The notes below the pieces were generated by a model. It saw only the letters and a program-made list of their open reading frames with translations. It was not told the origin of the DNA and made no database searches. This document shows positions 1 to 6,868 of a stretch of 64,000 bases of DNA, piece after piece (position 1 is the first letter of the stretch; every line of letters starts with the position of its first letter). A program made the position numbers and the translations under genes. The stretch lies in assembly GCF_017695965.1 (NCBI RefSeq), contig NZ_JAAORM010000002.1, positions 434,001 through 498,000 of the forward strand, given 5' to 3'. Origin of the DNA: Prochlorococcus marinus CUG1416 (GTDB lineage: Bacteria; Cyanobacteriota; Cyanobacteriia; PCC-6307; Cyanobiaceae).

Positions 1-1
1 A

Positions 2-859
2 GACAAGTACTGCATACTCACAAGATTTTTGTCTTCTGTCTTTATCTAATTCTTTTAAAAAATCTTCGTTCTTCCTTTTATTAAATCCATTTATACTTTC
101 ATTCTTCATCTCAAACATTATAGAAACGATTTCAATTTTGTTATTATCAAATTCTCTGAATATATAGTCACCTTTGCTTCCAGAAGTTGCATCATTATCC
201 TTTTCAAAATATGAGTTTTTGAATGCAGTAGCACGATTTAGGTTGAATTGGGTTTCGCAATGGATTTCTAAAGTTTCGCCTACCATCTTTGTAGACAATC
301 TAGATTTCATTTCTCTAAGCTCCTGAATAGTTAGGTCCCTTTCACTAATTTTGCTTTTAAACTTTTCTTCAATTAATTTTTCATTAATTGAGTGCTCAAG
401 CCTCATCTTTTCAATAGAATTTGTTAACGATGAGTTTTCTTTTTCTAAATTAATAACAGCTTCATTGACTTTGTTTTTTAAAGATAATTCTGAAATTAAT
501 GACTGGTTTGTAATCTCATCCTTTAATTTGGTTAATTCATTATTCAGTGAATTAATTTTATTTGTTGCTTGATTCCTTAAATCATTTAGGGCATTTGTTT
601 TCTTTTCTTCTGCGATATTTAATTGAGATTCAAGAGCTTGTATCTTAGTCTCTTTAATACGGTTTTGCTCTATTAACTGTATTTTTAATTCTCGCTTTAG
701 AATTTCCAAAGCTTTTTTATTATCTTCTTCGGCTAATTCAAGTCTTTCTTTTATTTGTTTATTAAATTCTTCGTCTTTTATTTGTAGAAGTATTTCTTCA
801 AAGCTGCTTGGATCAATTCGGAAAGTTTTGCCACATGATGGACATTTAATATCTTTCAT
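2..859 (-). CDS. DUF2130 protein, C-terminus cut by the window edge
   Basis: The frame is open from an ATG at 859 to the window edge, giving 286 residues without a stop. A CPSCG pair near residues 6-10 suggests half a zinc ribbon. Residues about 20-185 are a long charged coiled coil. After it come GETLEIHCE, then SKGDYIFRE, then FEMKNE. That order of an acidic residue followed by E-x-K fits a PD-(D/E)XK nuclease-like core, which I recall being proposed for the DUF2130 family; the assignment is inference. The cellular function is unknown. The C-terminal end of the protein lies outside this window. Confidence 0.8.
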   Translation of the reverse strand, partial: MKDIKCPSCGKTFRIDPSSFEEILLQIKDEEFNKQIKERLELAEEDNKKALEILKRELKIQLIEQNRIKETKIQALESQLNIAEEKKTNALNDLRNQATNKINSLNNELTKLKDEITNQSLISELSLKNKVNEAVINLEKENSSLTNSIEKMRLEHSINEKLIEEKFKSKISERDLTIQELREMKSRLSTKMVGETLEIHCETQFNLNRATAFKNSYFEKDNDATSGSKGDYIFREFDNNKIEIVSIMFEMKNESINGFNKRKNEDFLKELDKDRRQKSCEYAVLV

Positions 860-988
860 TTTTAATTAAAAAATTAATATTAGAAAGGATTTAATATTCA
901 ACTAATTTAAATAGAATATTATTCTTGACTAAGAATAAACAATGATTCAATTTTATGCATTAAAAAATAAAAAAATTCTCAAAGTAAG

Positions 989-1357
989 TTATATTAATCC
1001 AGATTCTTTAAGAATATTAATTTTATTTGCTAATTCGATATCGGCTGAAGATATTGAGCGATCTAATGTTTTGTGAGAAGAGACTGTGTAGCCACTATCA
1101 TCAACAAATTCATCTTCTGCATTTTTTAAATGTACATTCTCATTTTGGATGCCTTTGTAATTATCCGATTTATATGAATTTGAATTACTAATATTGCTAT
1201 ATCCAAAATTTGCAATTCCTCTAGCACCTAATGCTTCCTCAACTAATATTCCAACAACTTTAGATCTACTTATAGATTCACTTTTAGATATTTCATCAAT
1301 AATTTCAAGCACCCTTTTTCTAGGAAGATATCCTATCCTTTTTACCTTATTTTCCAT
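989..1357 (-). CDS. hypothetical protein, ribbon-helix-helix-like N-terminus
   Basis: This is a 122-residue protein I do not recognise by name. Residues 1-45 (basic start, a short strand RIGYLP, then two helices with SRSKVVGILVEEAL) look like a ribbon-helix-helix DNA-binding fold. The middle (about 50-85) is rich in Asn, Ser and Asp and probably disordered. The C-terminus is a short helix. A possible extended -10 box lies 21 bp upstream of the ATG and overlaps an imperfect inverted repeat, so autoregulation is possible but unproven. Confidence 0.7.
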   Translation of the reverse strand: MENKVKRIGYLPRKRVLEIIDEISKSESISRSKVVGILVEEALGARGIANFGYSNISNSNSYKSDNYKGIQNENVHLKNAEDEFVDDSGYTVSSHKTLDRSISSADIELANKINILKESGLI

Positions 1358-1377
1358 TGGATTTTATATATGTCATT

Positions 1378-1386
1378 ATTGTAACA
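1378..1386 (-). promoter_or_regulatory. candidate extended -10 promoter for the 122-aa gene
   Basis: Read on the minus strand this is TGTTACAAT, which matches an extended -10 (TGnTAnnnT), with the hexamer ending 21 bp before the ATG at 1357. A TTGACA sits just upstream (complement of 1391-1396), but it is only 8 bp from the hexamer, so it is not a normally spaced -35. Together they form the imperfect dyad TTGACA-GAAG-TGTTACAA, a possible operator. Confidence 0.35.
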
Positions 1387-1584
1387 CTTCTGTCAAATTT
1401 AATTAGATTTTAATTGAAAGTACTAATTTTAAAATTAAGTAATAAAAGAAAGTATAATTTTTATAGAAGTTTCATAGAAATTTTGTCTTAATTAGTGATT
1501 AGGATAGTTTTATAAGCATCCTTTAATTACTTTTTCTAATTATTTAATAATTTCTAAATCATTTAATTTAAATTCTTAAACCTT

Positions 1585-1788
1585 ATGAAAGATAAACTTT
1601 ATGACAATGCTGACAGCTTTGCAATGTCATTTGACGAGGAATGGAAAAATCTTGATTGCGAGGATTCACGATTAAAGATAGATAAAGTATTTGAACTTTT
1701 ATCTGACCATCCTTTTTTAGTTTCTAATCCAGAAAACGCAAGAAAAATGGCTGAATTTAGAATATTTTCATTAAAGAAGTTTCAATAA
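1585..1788 (+). CDS. hypothetical protein, 67 aa
   Basis: The ORF starts at an ATG and encodes an acidic, probably all-helical soluble protein with no signal peptide or membrane segment. The composition (FDEEWKNLDCEDSRLK then a long helix) looks like a real protein rather than random AT-rich sequence. I do not recognise a family. About 225 bp of AT-rich intergenic DNA precede it, with no clear structure apart from the promoter candidate of the divergent gene. Confidence 0.6.
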   Translation: MKDKLYDNADSFAMSFDEEWKNLDCEDSRLKIDKVFELLSDHPFLVSNPENARKMAEFRIFSLKKFQ

Positions 1789-1841
1789 TAATTATTATTT
1801 TTTGAAATTACTAATTTAAGTTAACTTTTCAATACTTGGAT

Positions 1842-2015
1842 TTAAATATTTGGTGAATTAAAAAATCCCTTGCTATACAAAAATAATGTTATGCCTATTA
1901 TTGGACCTATTCCAAATATGAAGAGAACTAATTTTGCAGAATTTTTTGTTTGACCTAATTCATTATTTTTTTTATTTGACTTAGTTTTAATTTTTTTAGA
2001 ATTTTTGTTTTTCAT
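1842..2015 (-). CDS. small basic single-helix membrane protein, 57 aa
   Basis: The preferred start is the ATG at 2015; the upstream ATG at 2039 would add eight hydrophobic, unlikely residues. Residues 1-27 are very Lys/Asn-rich, followed by one membrane helix (about 28-47, LVLFIFGIGPIIGITLFLY) and a short polar tail. A positively charged N-terminus suggests N-in topology. No family is recognised. Confidence 0.55.
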   Translation of the reverse strand: MKNKNSKKIKTKSNKKNNELGQTKNSAKLVLFIFGIGPIIGITLFLYSKGFFNSPNI

Positions 2016-2152
2016 GATGATTATATTACTACATTGCAACTTTCAAGATTTTGATAAATTATTAAATCAATAATGTTTTTCAAATTTAACTAAATTTAAT
2101 TAGGAATCTTAAAAAATACAATAATGTATAATGTAATTAATGAAAAGCAAAT

Positions 2153-2359
2153 ATGAGTGCAACTAAGAGAGAGGAAGTTAGTTCTCACCTTAGATATATT
2201 AGGTTAGAGCTTAGACATATGCATCAAATGCTTATCAAAGATGATTTGTTGCCAGATCTAAATGAAGCAAAGGAAGTACATGCACAACTAGATGCTTTAT
2301 TGGATTTAATCTCAGATAAAAGAGTAAAAAAGATAAAAAGTCAATTTGATAATTTTTAA
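2153..2359 (+). CDS. small helical protein, 68 aa, paralogue of the 58-aa gene at 3592
   Basis: This is a soluble two-helix protein with paired His motifs (SHL and MHQML) and a LLPD turn. It aligns without gaps over 51 residues with the 58-residue protein encoded at 3592..3768. I count 18 identities by hand, including HL, R, L, MH, LP, E-K, LD, LL, LI and K. This suggests a small paralogous family in the cluster. Function is unknown. Confidence 0.65.
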   Translation: MSATKREEVSSHLRYIRLELRHMHQMLIKDDLLPDLNEAKEVHAQLDALLDLISDKRVKKIKSQFDNF

Positions 2360-2374
2360 ATCATTTGAATAAAT

Positions 2375-2569
2375 TTATAAATAATTAGTTTCCGATTCTA
2401 TTTTTTTTCGATTATCGTGCATCATTTCTAGTTTATTGTATATTTCTTTAATTTGAATTTGTAATAGATCAGTTGAATTAATATTGCTTAAGGAATCCAT
2501 TGCTGAAAGAAGATTTTCCTTTGCCTCAATCAAATGTCTACATTCTTTACTGCCGGCTTCGTATGACAT
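2375..2569 (-). CDS. hypothetical helical protein, 64 aa
   Basis: I chose the ATG at 2569 (MSYEAGSKECRHLIEAK). A start at 2596 would prepend a hydrophobic stretch (MIIVFFIIL) that would act as a membrane anchor, so that alternative cannot be ruled out. The body is a predicted helical hairpin rich in Glu, Lys and Leu, with KEIYNKLEMMHDNRKK near the C-terminus. It converges with the neighbouring plus-strand gene 15 bp away. No family is recognised. Confidence 0.5.
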   Translation of the reverse strand: MSYEAGSKECRHLIEAKENLLSAMDSLSNINSTDLLQIQIKEIYNKLEMMHDNRKKIESETNYL

Positions 2570-2712
2570 AAGTATTATAAAAAAAACAATTATCACAAAT
2601 ATATAGAAAACTCTTCAGTATTGCTTGATACGCTTATTAAATGAAAACTTATTATTGTTATTTGTAATACAGAGTAGATAATTATATTTACTAAAATTAT
2701 TAAAAAAAACTA

Positions 2713-2895
2713 ATGAATCAAAATTCCAATAATTATGAATTCTGTATTAATTTAGCCATAGATAATGCAAAAAAAAGAATTAGTTTATTAGATGATTCTG
2801 ATAAAAATTGTGTTTTAGAGGAATATAAGGAATGGATTAAGGACGGTTTGAGTAACCATACAGTCTTACTACTTAGAGAAGATCCAATTATCTAA
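2713..2895 (+). CDS. hypothetical protein, 60 aa
   Basis: This short soluble ORF has an ATG start. It is mostly helical with acidic patches (LLDDSDKNCVLEEYKEWIKD). There is no signal peptide or membrane segment. Its amino-acid composition resembles its neighbours and supports coding, but I know no family for it. Confidence 0.5.
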   Translation: MNQNSNNYEFCINLAIDNAKKRISLLDDSDKNCVLEEYKEWIKDGLSNHTVLLLREDPII

Positions 2896-2902
2896 AATAT
2901 TT

Positions 2903-2998
2903 TTAATTCTTTGCATTTGAAGTAACCTTATATAAGAAAAAAAGGCTTACAATAAATGTAAAAATTAATAAAATAGTTATAAATGAAAAGTTATACAT
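2903..2998 (-). CDS. putative one-helix membrane micro-protein, 31 aa
   Basis: I read an ATG at 2998 through to TAA at 2903-2905. Residues 5-23 (SFITILLIFTFIVSLFFLY) form one strong membrane helix, followed by a polar basic tail (KVTSNAKN). Single-helix proteins of this size are common in cyanobacterial photosynthetic membranes, but the sequence matches no Psb, Pet or Hli protein I know. AT-rich DNA yields such ORFs by chance, so this is tentative. Confidence 0.35.
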   Translation of the reverse strand: MYNFSFITILLIFTFIVSLFFLYKVTSNAKN

Positions 2999-3056
2999 AA
3001 TTACATTTAAAGTTTTTTTTTAATAGTAACAGTTTTTATTATATTTCCCTTTGAAT

Positions 3057-3185
3057 TTAGTTTTCTTTTAAAAGTGAAAAAATAAATTTCTTAAAGACTT
3101 CTTTATCTAAGTGAATTTCTTTAGAATTGTAATCTTTTAATTTCTTGAAAATTAAATCTACTAAATATTCTGATTTTGGATTCAT
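3057..3185 (-). CDS. putative small helical protein, 42 aa
   Basis: I read ATG at 3185 (MNPKSEYLVDLIFKKLKDYN) to TAA at 3057-3059. The product is an amphipathic, lysine-rich helical peptide. It begins 9 bp after the stop of the lipoprotein gene on the same strand, so the two could be co-transcribed. The regular charge pattern favours coding. No family is recognised. Confidence 0.45.
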   Translation of the reverse strand: MNPKSEYLVDLIFKKLKDYNSKEIHLDKEVFKKFIFSLLKEN

Positions 3186-3194
3186 AATATAAAG

Positions 3195-3551
3195 TTATTT
3201 TTCTAATAAATAAATCTTCTCTTCTCCTATTTTATCTGGTTTTGTTATTTTGCATCCCTTATCTTTTTCCATATCACAATTCTTTGTGGCAGGAATAGAT
3301 TTCCAAGTACAAATTTTTTCTTGAGTATCTTCTTTTAAGATAATCCATCCATTATCTAAGTATTCTGAAATCCCATCATCTCCACAGGAAAACTTTATTT
3401 CCATCCTTTGCGTTTCTGAAATCTTATTAATATTATTATTAATATTTTCCTCAGAATTAATTATGGGGTAATCATTATTAATTGATTTTCTGCAGGAAGT
3501 TAAGAAAATTACAACTAAAAATATTCGTAAAAATTGTTTTATTCTTTTCAT
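3195..3551 (-). CDS. putative lipoprotein, 118 aa
   Basis: The N-terminus MKRIKQFLRIFLVVIFLTSC is a type II signal peptide with lipobox LTSC, so the mature protein should be lipid-anchored at Cys20. The mature part is polar. It holds four further cysteines (SCGDD, ICTWK, NCDME, GCKI) that could form two disulfides in an oxidising compartment. No named family is recognised. Confidence 0.65.
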   Translation of the reverse strand: MKRIKQFLRIFLVVIFLTSCRKSINNDYPIINSEENINNNINKISETQRMEIKFSCGDDGISEYLDNGWIILKEDTQEKICTWKSIPATKNCDMEKDKGCKITKPDKIGEEKIYLLEK

Positions 3552-3591
3552 TTTTTTTTATTTTGATGAAGCAAGCAGTATAAATTATAGT

Positions 3592-3768
3592 TTATTTTGA
3601 TTCTATTAATTTTAATAGATGATCAAGTTTATTCATCAATGTTTTTACTTCCTCTGGCTGCGGCAATATTAATTCTTCTGTAACTGCTAAATGCATTTTT
3701 TTTAAGTTTTGCCTTAAATCTTTTAAATGCATTTTAACGTGGTCTTTCTTTTCTCTTATATCAGTCAT
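3592..3768 (-). CDS. small helical protein, 58 aa, paralogue of the 68-aa gene at 2153
   Basis: I read ATG at 3768 (MTDIREKKDHVKMHLKDLRQ) to TAA at 3592-3594. The protein repeats the architecture of the 68-residue gene: HL near residue 14, a second His after Met (KKMHLAV), an ILP turn, and an LD-LL-LI C-terminal helix. The alignment is ungapped over 51 residues with 18 identities. That conserved pattern is the main evidence that both are genuine genes. Function is unknown. Confidence 0.6.
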   Translation of the reverse strand: MTDIREKKDHVKMHLKDLRQNLKKMHLAVTEELILPQPEEVKTLMNKLDHLLKLIESK

Positions 3769-3843
3769 GGGATTAAAATTTAAATAAACTTTAAGTAAAA
3801 ATTATTGTGATATGTAGGAGATACATTGGAAATGCTTAGAATT

Positions 3844-4281
3844 TTAATTTTTAAGATTTTCAATTTCGTAGATCTCTTCACCACCATAACAAAAATTTGT
3901 TGACAACATTTTCAACTCCCTCTTGTTAATTCGGATTATATTTTTATTTTTAATAATATAATTTTTAGCAATCGCTTCACAATCTAATTTATTTTTGGCA
4001 TGTTTAATCACTGGATAAAAATATGCGAACATAGCTATTACAAAAAAGAATGTTATTAATGACTTTTTATCATTTTCTATTATTTCTTTAGATTTCTTTT
4101 TTGCTCTTAGTATTTTTATTAATAAGTTATCTGGTAATCCGATTTGAACAAATAAAAACTCTACCCACCATGGAAGGTTCTTATCTTTCTTTCTCTTAGA
4201 GTCTTCGGAAGTATTCATTTTCTTAGCTTCATGATTTTGTTTTTTAACCACTTTAGGATTACTTGTTCCTTTTTTATTCAT
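3844..4281 (-). CDS. hypothetical membrane protein, 145 aa
   Basis: A Lys-rich disordered N-terminus (1-35) is followed by NLPWWVEFLFVQIGLPDNLL, a helical segment, and one membrane helix at about 76-91 (ITFFFVIAMFAYFYPV). The C-terminal part carries two cysteines (LDCEA, NFCYGG). An internal ATG at 4218 (MNTSEDS) is an alternative start. No family is recognised. Confidence 0.6.
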   Translation of the reverse strand: MNKKGTSNPKVVKKQNHEAKKMNTSEDSKRKKDKNLPWWVEFLFVQIGLPDNLLIKILRAKKKSKEIIENDKKSLITFFFVIAMFAYFYPVIKHAKNKLDCEAIAKNYIIKNKNIIRINKRELKMLSTNFCYGGEEIYEIENLKN

Positions 4282-4414
4282 ATAATTGAATAATTTATTT
4301 GGAATATAGGAGTTTTATTGTGATTTGGAAACTATATTTTTATTTTATAAGTTTTAATTTAATTTATCTAAGAATTTGGGTATTGTAAATTTGTATTTAA
4401 AATAAAATTTATAG

Positions 4415-4684
4415 ATGCCAAAAAAAAGAAGGAAGTTAAATAAAGATTTCGAGAAGAAAATATATTCATCAAGAAAAAATGTCGAATTAGTTTTGGCCAA
4501 AATATATGATATCGATGATGAAGATATACAAAAAGAATATATGAGTTCATTCAAAAGAGTTGTCCATTTGTATGATGAATTAAAAGAAGATTATGAACAA
4601 AAAGGATTTAATGATAATTCTGAAGAACTTCTGAAAAATTATAATAATGCTTTTAATCTTTTCGAATCAGAATTTGAAATTTAA
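4415..4684 (+). CDS. hypothetical soluble protein, 89 aa
   Basis: It opens with a basic stretch (MPKKRRKLNKDFEKK) and continues as an acidic helical protein. There is no membrane segment. It overlaps two antisense ORFs (4354..4554 and 4368..4550) whose products are Phe/Ser/Ile-rich shadow translations. The charged, low-hydrophobicity composition favours this strand. Function is unknown. Confidence 0.55.
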   Translation: MPKKRRKLNKDFEKKIYSSRKNVELVLAKIYDIDDEDIQKEYMSSFKRVVHLYDELKEDYEQKGFNDNSEELLKNYNNAFNLFESEFEI

Positions 4685-4691
4685 ATTGTAA

Positions 4692-4898
4692 TTACCTTTT
4701 ATAGGGTATTACTGGTATTTCAATTAGATTGCCTTTTTTTAAATTAGACCTTTTCTCTTTTAAATTTTTTATGCAAATTGACTCCCTTTTCTCTTTCTCA
4801 CAGACTTTTCTTATTTTGTAATCAGTAAGTGAGAATGATTTGTCCCCCATCATTAGCAAAGCAAATATAAATAAAAAGAAATTTAATATTAATTTCAT
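4692..4898 (-). CDS. small secreted protein, 68 aa
   Basis: MKLILNFFLFIFALLMMGDK is a classic signal peptide, probably cleaved after SFS near residue 23. The mature peptide of about 45 residues is basic, with two cysteines (RKVCEKEKRESICIKNL) that could form a disulfide, and ends in IPVIPYKR. Similar short secreted peptides occur in picocyanobacteria, but I know no function. Confidence 0.6.
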   Translation of the reverse strand: MKLILNFFLFIFALLMMGDKSFSLTDYKIRKVCEKEKRESICIKNLKEKRSNLKKGNLIEIPVIPYKR

Positions 4899-4943
4899 TA
4901 ATTTTTTGAAAAATTTTTATTTAATTATATTTTATTAAATTAA

Positions 4944-5225
4944 TTAATTATTATAAATATCTATTATTTGTTTTAATTCATTTTTACTTAAGTCTGTTGA
5001 AATAAAAACTTCTTGGGCTGTTTTACCCTTTCTTGCTATAGCTTTATATCCGTTTATAGTTTTCACTGATAGTCTTATTATCAATTTAGAAGATCTTCCT
5101 CTAACTCTTGATATCGCAGCAGGAGTTATTGTTTTGATGTCTATGTTAAGGGCTAACTTCTGCAGAATTGGAATTAGACCTTCAATATTTGTACTATGGT
5201 TTAATACTAGTCTTCCCAATTTCAA
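4944..5225 (-). CDS. DUF2103 family protein
   Basis: The 93-residue protein matches the cyanobacterial DUF2103 family from memory: GRLVLNHSTNIEGLIPIL at the N-terminus, ITPAAISRVRGRSSKL in the middle, and ARKGKTAQEVFI near the end. DUF2103 is annotated as a predicted metal-binding protein, with no biochemical role known to me. It is divergent from petN across a 109-bp intergenic region that contains a 9-bp inverted repeat. Confidence 0.8.
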   Translation of the reverse strand: MKLGRLVLNHSTNIEGLIPILQKLALNIDIKTITPAAISRVRGRSSKLIIRLSVKTINGYKAIARKGKTAQEVFISTDLSKNELKQIIDIYNN

Positions 5226-5253
5226 TTTATGTTTATTATATTTACAAAATACT

Positions 5254-5284
5254 ATTTCTGAGAAATTAACTTTAGCTCAGAAAT
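5254..5284. repeat. 9-bp inverted repeat between DUF2103 and petN
   Basis: The arms ATTTCTGAG (5254-5262) and CTCAGAAAT (5276-5284) are perfect complements separated by 13 bp. It lies just upstream of the putative petN promoter in a divergent intergenic region, with no U-tract, so an operator or activator site is more likely than a terminator. Confidence 0.45.
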
Positions 5285-5304
5285 GATTATAAATTTTGAA
5301 GTTC

Positions 5305-5313
5305 TGTTATATT
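5305..5313 (+). promoter_or_regulatory. candidate extended -10 promoter of petN
   Basis: TGTTATATT matches the extended -10 pattern TGnTATAAT with one mismatch in the hexamer (5308-5313). The petN ATG begins at 5335, so transcription starting near 5320 would leave a leader of about 15 nt. Confidence 0.4.
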
Positions 5314-5334
5314 TATGTAAGTGATTCAAATCTA

Positions 5335-5436
5335 ATGATTTTTCAGATTGGGTGGGCTGCCTTAGCCGCAATTTTTACTTTTTCAATTGCAATGGTTGTT
5401 TGGGGAAGAAATGGCGACGGCTCTATTGACATATGA
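5335..5436 (+). CDS. petN: cytochrome b6f complex subunit PetN
   Basis: ATG at 5335 to TGA at 5434-5436 encodes 33 residues with one membrane helix. The hallmark C-terminal half AMVVWGRNG is present, which is essentially invariant in PetN. PetN is the smallest subunit of the thylakoid cytochrome b6f complex, needed for its assembly and for electron transfer between photosystem II and plastocyanin. Typical PetN has about 29 residues, so this one carries a short C-terminal tail (GDGSIDI). Its stop overlaps the start of the next ORF (ATGA). Confidence 0.93.
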
Positions 5437-5573
5437 TTTTATTCTTAACTTATGAAGTCAATTTAAGTCAATTTCTTATCTTTACTTCATTCGTTTTACT
5501 TATATTCATAACATTCGCTGTGATTTACATATCTTATGTCTCTTGGAAAGATAAAAAAAGATCAAAAAAATAA
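5433..5573 (+). CDS. putative one-helix membrane protein coupled to petN, 46 aa
   Basis: The ATG lies in the petN stop (ATATGA), a 4-bp overlap typical of translational coupling. The 46-residue product has one membrane helix (about 14-34, [21 protein letters not shown]) and a very basic tail (WKDKKRSKK). It does not match a Psb, Pet or Hli protein I know. Co-translation with petN suggests a thylakoid membrane role, possibly with cytochrome b6f, which is inference. It ends 3 bp before the convergent thf1 stop. Confidence 0.55.
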
Positions 5574-5576
5574 ATA

Positions 5577-6245
5577 CTATTGTTTTTGTTCTTTTTTCTT
5601 ATCCTTTATTCTTAGTTCTTCAATTAATTCTTTTGCTTGTTCCATTTTTGATAAAGTGCTTTTGTAAATTCCAATATCTTTTTCAGCTTTATTAATAGAT
5701 AGGCCTAACTTTTCAACTATATCAGAGATTATCTGATTCATTTCTAATTCACTTTTCCCTTTTAGATCTTGGGAATTTGAAATTAATATATACACTCCTA
5801 AGTTCAATATCCTTGACGGATAAAGTTTAGAATTGCTTTTTTCTTTTAATAAGTTCAATAAATCTTTAGATGATTTATCCTTGAAATCTTCTTGAGAATT
5901 TTGAGAGATTTCTTTAATTTCTTTGGCTTCAAAATTGGTAGAGCTACATAAAGATTTAAAAAGAAGATTTAAATGTTTATCAGGTTTGTATCCTTTCATT
6001 AATTCTTTGAATGTTTCGGTTAGACCAACGCAAAAGAGATAATCCTGTGTAAATTCATTTTGATGATTTAAAAGATTTAGTTCTACAAGCATTTCATCAA
6101 CTATTCTTTTATATAAACCTGGAATAGCGTAAGGGAATTGTTCATAAAATAACTTTTTGCTATCTGAAACAGTCAATTTTTCTTTCAATTTTTCTTTCAA
6201 TTTTTTATATGTAAACCTTAATAAGGTTAGCGCATGTTGACTCAA
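5577..6245 (-). CDS. thf1: thylakoid formation / photosystem II biogenesis protein Thf1 (Psb29)
   Basis: This 222-residue protein matches Thf1/Psb29 by [20 protein letters not shown] at the start, then [32 protein letters not shown] and a charged C-terminal coiled coil ending in KDKKKEQKQ. In cyanobacteria and plants Thf1 supports PSII biogenesis and repair and interacts with FtsH proteases. An ftsH gene lies less than 1 kb away. It is divergent from clpP across about 35 bp, so the two may share a promoter region. Confidence 0.88.
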   Translation of the reverse strand: MSQHALTLLRFTYKKLKEKLKEKLTVSDSKKLFYEQFPYAIPGLYKRIVDEMLVELNLLNHQNEFTQDYLFCVGLTETFKELMKGYKPDKHLNLLFKSLCSSTNFEAKEIKEISQNSQEDFKDKSSKDLLNLLKEKSNSKLYPSRILNLGVYILISNSQDLKGKSELEMNQIISDIVEKLGLSINKAEKDIGIYKSTLSKMEQAKELIEELRIKDKKKEQKQ

Positions 6246-6280
6246 TATCGTTAATATCTAATAAGCAGATGAAAATTATT

Positions 6281-6868
6281 ATGATCCCTTTAGTTTTGGA
6301 AGAATCTGGCGGAAGCGAAAGAGTCTTTGACATATATTCGAGATTGTTAAGAGAGAGAATAATCTTTTTAGGAGAACAAGTTACTAGTGACACTGCTAAT
6401 CGAATTGTTGCTCAGTTATTATTCCTTGAAGCAGAAGACCCCGATAAAGATATCTATATGTATATAAATTCACCAGGCGGATCAGTCTATGATGGGTTAG
6501 GTATATTTGACACAATGCAACATGTTAAGCCCGATATTCATACAGTTTGTGTAGGCTTAGCAGCTAGTATGGGCGCTTTTTTGTTGTCGGCAGGTACTAA
6601 AGGTAAAAGAAGCAGTCTTAGGCATTCAAGAATAATGATACATCAACCACTTGGAGGGGCTAGAGGCCAAGCTAGTGACATAAGAATCCAAGCAAATGAG
6701 ATTTTGTATTTAAAAAATCGTCTTAATACTGAATTATCAGAGAGAACTGGTAAGGATTATGAAACTATTAAAGAAGATACTGATAGAGATTTTTATATGT
6801 CTCCGAAAGAAGCCGTTGAATATGGGTTAATAGATTTAGTCTTAGATAAAAAACCTATTGGAAATTAA
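6281..6868 (+). CDS. clpP: ATP-dependent Clp protease proteolytic subunit
   Basis: The family's usual start [11 protein letters not shown] corresponds to the ATG at 6281 (195 residues); an in-frame ATG at 6269 would add four residues. The serine protease triad is visible: Ser96 in GLAASMGAF, His121 in MIHQPLGG and Asp170 in DTDRDFYMS. ClpP forms a tetradecameric barrel that degrades proteins fed by Clp ATPases. Its stop overlaps the convergent ftsH stop by 4 bp. Confidence 0.95.
   Translation: MIPLVLEESGGSERVFDIYSRLLRERIIFLGEQVTSDTANRIVAQLLFLEAEDPDKDIYMYINSPGGSVYDGLGIFDTMQHVKPDIHTVCVGLAASMGAFLLSAGTKGKRSSLRHSRIMIHQPLGGARGQASDIRIQANEILYLKNRLNTELSERTGKDYETIKEDTDRDFYMSPKEAVEYGLIDLVLDKKPIGN

Noticed and set aside
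1391..1396. TTGACA as a classical -35 box on the minus strand
   Set aside because: It is only 8 bp from the best -10 hexamer, and the next TATATA is about 20 bp away; neither spacing is standard.
4354..4554. 66-aa and 60-aa minus-strand ORFs opposite the 89-aa gene
   Set aside because: Phe/Ser-rich shadow translations; the plus-strand protein has a more natural composition.
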